This document shows, in pieces, positions 12,914 to 15,855 of a DNA stretch of 15,855 nt. The stretch is from positions 21,837-37,691 of the forward strand of contig DIHJ01000058.1 in the NCBI GenBank assembly GCA_002420105.1, read 5' to 3'. The position numbers and the translations under genes are program-made. Source of the DNA: Nitrospira sp. UBA5699 (GTDB taxonomy: Bacteria; Nitrospirota; Nitrospiria; Nitrospirales; Nitrospiraceae). The notes under the pieces are model-generated. The model saw nothing but the letters and a program-made list of their open reading frames with translations, ran no database searches and was not told where the DNA came from. Numbering within the stretch: the stretch's first letter is position 1; every line of letters starts with the position of its first letter.

Positions 12914-13182
12914 GGCGTCAGCGTAAAAGGAATGGGCTTGGAATAATCCCGTTCGAGCACGATTTCGATTTCGTCCGCCGGAGAGACCCCCCGGTTGCGG
13001 ACGTGGGACGACCATGCGGGGTGTTGCCGGAGCGATTCGAACACCTGTTTGAGCACCTGCGGCTTGATGCGGGACTCCCATTCCCGCACCCAGGCGAACT
13101 GGTCCTCCTCGCCCTCGTAGTCGTCCGGGAAGGAGGTTTCCAGACTGAAGCGCAAGGTGAAGGTTTTTTCTTCCCGGTACAT
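12910..13182 (-). CDS. small conserved protein coupled to hemW
   Basis: From ATG at 13182 the product has 90 residues starting MYREEKTFTLRFSLETSFPD. This start is chosen because GAGG sits six bases upstream. An ATG at 13194 and a GTG at 13251 are in frame, but the GTG lies inside the divergent fmdB-like gene's leader. The protein is compact, acidic in its middle (DDYEGEEDQF) and has a long helix (ESRIKPQVLKQVFESLRQHP). The ending, EIEIVLERDYSKPIPFTLTP, is a beta strand. It has no signal peptide. The stop overlaps the hemW start, suggesting coupled translation and a functional link, but I do not recognise the family. Confidence 0.7.
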   Translation of the reverse strand: MYREEKTFTLRFSLETSFPDDYEGEEDQFAWVREWESRIKPQVLKQVFESLRQHPAWSSHVRNRGVSPADEIEIVLERDYSKPIPFTLTP

Positions 13183-13197
13183 GAGGATCCTCATACG

Positions 13198-13227
13198 TTG
13201 CGAAGCGGCGTCGAGCGCTTCTATAAT
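13198..13227 (+). promoter_or_regulatory. predicted sigma-70 promoter of the fmdB-like operon
   Basis: TTGCGA (13198-13203) is followed after 18 bp by a perfect TATAAT (13222-13227). AAGGAG (13240-13245) and ATG at 13254 follow at suitable distances. The AT-rich core (TATAATATA) is almost symmetric and could also serve as a minus-strand -10 for the hemW unit. Confidence 0.65.
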
Positions 13228-13253
13228 ATAGCGTCCAACAAGGAGCGACACCC

Positions 13254-13478
13254 ATGCCTATCTTCGAATATGTGTGCCATGAATGCAATCATCGATTCGA
13301 GCAGTTGATTCAAGGCTCGGCTCAGGCCGCCTGCCCCCGGTGTCACACCACCAAGCTGGAGAAGCAGTTCTCCGCGTTCGGTGTCGGAGCGACCGAGGCT
13401 TGGGCGCCGTCCGGCGGGGGAGGCGCCTGCGGGAGCTGCGGGGATCCCCGCGGTCCCGGAGCCTGCTCGAAGAATTGA
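13254..13478 (+). CDS. FmdB-family zinc-ribbon protein
   Basis: The 74-residue protein starts MPIFEYVCHECNHRFEQLIQ, the standard FmdB/CxxC regulatory-domain signature, with zinc-binding C8, C11, C27 and C30. The rest is a flexible Gly/Ala/Ser tail with three more cysteines (ACGSCGDPRGPGACSKN), common in this family. FmdB proteins were named from an amidase-operon regulator in Methylophilus, but the general role is unsettled. AAGGAG is eight bases upstream, and a strong promoter lies at 13198-13227. The next gene starts three bases after the stop. Confidence 0.93.
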   Translation: MPIFEYVCHECNHRFEQLIQGSAQAACPRCHTTKLEKQFSAFGVGATEAWAPSGGGGACGSCGDPRGPGACSKN

Positions 13479-13481
13479 GTC

Positions 13482-13802
13482 ATGGCCGACGTCGAGTTCG
13501 CGCTCCAACGGGCGATTGCGACGATTTCGCAATCAGATCCCGTGGTCAAACTCCTCGAGCAGGTCAGGTTGGGCCGCATGAAGCCCACTGACGCCGGGTT
13601 GCGGGCGATCACGGAATCCTGGCTGGCGACCTACCGGAAGGTGGTCGAGACGGCCGGATTGTCACGGCAGGCGCTCCGGCGTATCGATCCCGTCCCCCGG
13701 GTGGACATTCTCATGCAGAGCGGCGTTCTGACTCCCGATCATCCTGCGGTCAAAGCATTGCACGCCAGCTTCGAGCAGGCGGTCGCCGCAGCGACAGAAT
13801 AG
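13482..13802 (+). CDS. conserved hypothetical protein, 106 aa
   Basis: The product begins MADVEFALQRAIATISQSDP and is predicted to be almost all helical, with no signal peptide or cysteines. Two segments stand out: VRLGRMKPTDAGLRAITESW and VDILMQSGVLTPDHPAVKAL, which look like paired helices around a Pro/Asp turn. It lies three bases after the fmdB-like stop and nine before the exported-protein gene, so co-transcription is likely. I do not recognise a family; a soluble protein-binding role is possible but not shown. Confidence 0.72.
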   Translation: MADVEFALQRAIATISQSDPVVKLLEQVRLGRMKPTDAGLRAITESWLATYRKVVETAGLSRQALRRIDPVPRVDILMQSGVLTPDHPAVKALHASFEQAVAAATE

Positions 13803-13811
13803 CGGTGTCCC

Positions 13812-14474
13812 ATGCCGGCTCTCCTCCGGACTGCGGCGATGATGCTCGTTCTGCTGGCCGGACCCGACGGGCGGGCTGACGATATCGGCGGACGGGGCCC
13901 CCTGCGGCTGCTCGCTCCCGATATGCTTCAGACCATCCTCCCTCCCGGCACTCGCCTCATGGCGGGGCCTCCCGCGATCGAGCAGTTTCTCCGCGAGTTG
14001 GACGGCCATCCGCCGGACTGGGCGTCCGTCTATGGTCACGGGCACCACGATCCCGGGCATGACGACCGGCTGTTTGCACTCAACAGAGAGCGTGATGCGA
14101 AGCGTGAAGGCCGCCCGGCTCTGTCGTGGCCCGTCGCCTTCGCATGGGGCGGGGAACTGTCCCGGTATGATGCCGCGATCGGCGGCTACCCGGTGGCGCT
14201 CGGACCGAGGTTCATCAGGACCGACTGGGGGATGGTGCGGTTCAAGCCTGAGGAGGCGCCCGGCAATCTCTGCGTCACCGTCGATCCCGCCCAGCGGGAG
14301 CGCATCGACTCCCGGTTGGCCGCCGGCAAACCGGTGGAGATCGACGTCGTTATGACGGGAACGCTGGTTCCCGACGAATCGATCGTCTACGACTTTTCGC
14401 ATGACGAAGAGGGGCTCGGGCTCATCATGCCCTTCGTGCGCATCGAACGGGTCTATTTCGTCACGGCTCGTTGA
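13812..14474 (+). CDS. exported hypothetical protein with His-rich motif
   Basis: The 220-residue protein has a signal peptide (residues 1-22: MPALLRTAAMMLVLLAGPDG, cleavage likely after GRA). The mature chain contains a His/Asp cluster (YGHGHHDPGHDD, about residues 74-85), a possible metal-binding patch. The rest is beta-rich, with WPVAFAWGGELSRYD, FIRTDWGMVRFKP and an ending IMPFVRIERVYFVTAR. ATG at 13812 has only a weak purine stretch, but it is nine bases after the previous stop, so it probably shares the upstream promoter. No domain family is recognised. It would act in the periplasm or outside. Confidence 0.72.
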   Translation: MPALLRTAAMMLVLLAGPDGRADDIGGRGPLRLLAPDMLQTILPPGTRLMAGPPAIEQFLRELDGHPPDWASVYGHGHHDPGHDDRLFALNRERDAKREGRPALSWPVAFAWGGELSRYDAAIGGYPVALGPRFIRTDWGMVRFKPEEAPGNLCVTVDPAQRERIDSRLAAGKPVEIDVVMTGTLVPDESIVYDFSHDEEGLGLIMPFVRIERVYFVTAR

Positions 14475-14560
14475 TCCCGTGAGGAAACAGCCTTCCGTCG
14501 TCCGCTCGATAACGGCTCCGCCGGTGCCTGGAGGAGTACGGACGAGGATGTAAAACGCGG

Positions 14561-15448
14561 CTAGCGGTCGTCCCTGGCGCAGCGAAATCCCGTGCCGCTT
14601 GGACGGCTGTCCATGGTGCCCCAGTCACGATCCGTCGTTCGGAGGCTGACCGCCGGTTTCAGCCAGGATCCGCCCCGCATAGCCTTGATGGCGCCTCGCG
14701 CGGGGCCGTGCGGGTCCGTGAGCGGTCCCGTGCGGTAGAAATTGGGATCGTACCAATCCTCCACCCATTCGGCCGCATTGCCGGCCATGTCGTAGAGACC
14801 GTACGGGCTGGTCGCCGTCGGGAAACTTCCCGCCGGCATCGTCAGGATTTCGCCGTTCAGCCCTTTGTCCCTGGCGATGCGGGCGCCCTCGCCGCGAATC
14901 CAAAACGCGTCCCAATCGTTGCCGCTGGCGAATTCCACCGTCCGTTGCGCCCAGAAACTCGCGCTGTTGGCGAGTCGGATGTCCCAGTCGTTTCCCCAAG
15001 GGTAGCGGCGTCCGTCGGTGCCCCTGGCGGCTTTTTCCCATTCGGCTTCGGTCGGGAGCCGTTTGCCCGCCCAGCGGCAATAGGCGTCCGCATCCGTCCA
15101 GCTGACGTTGACGACGGGATGCCGCTCCGTCCCCGGCATCGGACCGTGGTCGCTCCAGAGCGTCGCACGGGGGTTGTTGTTTTCGGGCATACGGTGCTTG
15201 GTCGCCGTGACAAACTCCATGTAGTCGGCGTTCGTGACTTCGTAGCGATCGATCGAGAAACTGCCGAGGTAGATTGCCCGTTGCGGTTGTTCGTCCGGCA
15301 GGCCGTCCGTGCCGGCCGGCGACCCCATGAGAAACTCGCCGGCCGGGATGACGACCATGTCATCGGGGAACGGGGCCCCCGCTGCAATCGGGTCCCGGGC
15401 TGAAAGACACAGCAGCAACGACGACACGATACGTGCGAACGAGGTCAC
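14561..15448 (-). CDS. exported SUMF1/FGE-fold protein
   Basis: The 295-residue protein begins with GTG at 15448, overlapping the upstream stop as GTGA. A signal peptide covers about residues 1-24 (MTSFARIVSSLLLCLSARDP, cleavage near AAG-AP). The rest is one full formylglycine-generating-enzyme-type domain: MVVIPAGEFLMGS, FSIDRYEVTNADYMEFV, HPVVNVSWTDADAYCRWAGK, RLPTEAEWEKAARG, YPWGNDW, GLYDMAGNAAEWVEDWYD, RGGSW and GFRCAR. The family includes sulfatase-activating enzymes, ergothioneine- and NirV-type proteins and many of unknown role. The cysteine pair that activates oxygen in true FGE should follow RGGSW, but here the chain reads LKPAVSL. A formylglycine-generating role is therefore unlikely; structural or other catalytic roles remain open. 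Confidence 0.9.
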   Translation of the reverse strand: MTSFARIVSSLLLCLSARDPIAAGAPFPDDMVVIPAGEFLMGSPAGTDGLPDEQPQRAIYLGSFSIDRYEVTNADYMEFVTATKHRMPENNNPRATLWSDHGPMPGTERHPVVNVSWTDADAYCRWAGKRLPTEAEWEKAARGTDGRRYPWGNDWDIRLANSASFWAQRTVEFASGNDWDAFWIRGEGARIARDKGLNGEILTMPAGSFPTATSPYGLYDMAGNAAEWVEDWYDPNFYRTGPLTDPHGPARGAIKAMRGGSWLKPAVSLRTTDRDWGTMDSRPSGTGFRCARDDR

Positions 15449-15855
15449 GGGCGGGTGTTCTTCAATCCGCAGATTTTCGCCACGCCATCACGATAGGCCG
15501 TCCAGAGGCGGAGGCACGTCCGCAGGCAACTCAACACGGCCCGTTGCTGGGCGCGCGTCACGGCGTAGTTCACGACCATGTTGTAGGCGTCGTGGCGGTG
15601 TCCGGCTTCGACCATCTGATGCGAGCGGATGAGATCCATCGCGTCGGGAGAGAGGCGATAGTGCTTCACCAGGGGATGCTGCTGAACGAGCGATTCGATT
15701 TCTTCGGCGGTCTTGGGTTTTGACGGTTCGGCGAGTTCCTTGCGATCCTTGATGCTGCCTTCGACGAACACGGTCAGGGCTGCGGCGCCGATCACCCAGT
15801 CGCGGTGGTGAGAGGCACGGTCGAGCCAGGCCCGGTAACGGCGGGGGGGGGGGGC
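15445..15855 (-). CDS. heme-oxygenase-like iron-containing redox enzyme (5' truncated)
   Basis: The frame is open to the window's right edge, so the N-terminus is missing. The clear part runs RYRAWLDRASHHRDW, VIGAAALTVFVEGSIKDR, then a linker and two helices with SHQMVEAGHRHDAYNMVV and CLRLWTAYRDGVAKI. The Glu in VFVEG and the H-x3-E-x3-H-x2-D spacing in SHQMVEAGHRHD look like ligands of the TenA/PqqC/CADD-like heme-oxygenase-fold enzymes with a diiron site. Known members catalyse iron- and oxygen-dependent oxidations or bind small cofactors; no substrate is indicated here. The stop overlaps the start of the SUMF1-like gene, so the two are coupled. Upstream of 15840 the frame runs through an 11-G tract and is unreliable. 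Confidence 0.6.
   Translation of the reverse strand, partial: APPPRRYRAWLDRASHHRDWVIGAAALTVFVEGSIKDRKELAEPSKPKTAEEIESLVQQHPLVKHYRLSPDAMDLIRSHQMVEAGHRHDAYNMVVNYAVTRAQQRAVLSCLRTCLRLWTAYRDGVAKICGLKNTRP

Noticed and set aside
11840..12946. 368-codon plus-strand frame
   Set aside because: It is a shadow of hemW on the opposite strand and has no domain.
12914..13288. N-terminal extension of hemW to a 502-residue protein
   Set aside because: HemW starts at its IPFC region. The extension overlaps a coupled gene in another frame and the start of the divergent fmdB-like gene, and it adds Arg/Gly-rich sequence.

Overview
The window is high-GC, densely coded bacterial chromosome with short intergenic gaps and many four-base ATGA gene overlaps. 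It shows no tRNA, rRNA, CRISPR array, insertion sequence or phage gene. From recalled family resemblance (the sulfur-carrier/cysteine synthase/MoeB/threonine synthase cluster, a CxC-bearing ClpS-like protein, DUF5069 and DUF3386 proteins, small YCTRC zinc-ribbon proteins) I infer a member of Nitrospirota, most likely Nitrospira. No search was run.

Left edge (1-2350, minus strand): a sulfur-assimilation operon reading leftward from one promoter: ThiS/MoaD-type sulfur carrier, cysteine synthase, MoeB/ThiF-type activating enzyme, then the start of threonine synthase, cut by the window edge. The layout points to protein-thiocarboxylate-dependent amino-acid sulfuration. The carrier ends GGG-Arg instead of the free Gly-Gly needed for activation.

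2400-6141 (plus strand): five tightly packed genes: an unknown 125-aa protein, an exported single-HKD phospholipase-D/Nuc-like protein, an FAD-dependent monooxygenase-like protein, a nucleotidyltransferase-fold protein whose catalytic aspartates are replaced by Asn, and a membrane-anchored TPM-domain protein. This is the best candidate here for an undescribed functional unit. Its joint role cannot be read from sequence.

6348-8210 (plus): a TPR protein, then a small zinc-ribbon protein followed by a stand-alone CheY-like receiver, closed by a strong hairpin. 8319-9459 (minus): a DUF5069/DUF3386 gene pair with its own promoter, divergent from a small Lys-rich protein (9667-10002) whose N-terminal part resembles sigma-70 region 2.

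10012-11256 (minus): a ClpS-like adaptor with two CxC pairs, an unknown 221-aa protein and a small charged protein. 11365-11724 (plus): a small membrane protein that looks leaderless. 11780-13182 (minus): HemW heme chaperone/radical SAM protein with a coupled upstream small gene, divergent from 13254-14474 (plus): FmdB zinc ribbon, an unknown 106-aa protein and an exported His-rich protein.

Right edge (minus): a 5'-truncated heme-oxygenase-like (iron-containing redox enzyme) gene overlapping an exported SUMF1/FGE-fold protein that lacks the catalytic Cys pair. The window ends in an 11-G run.
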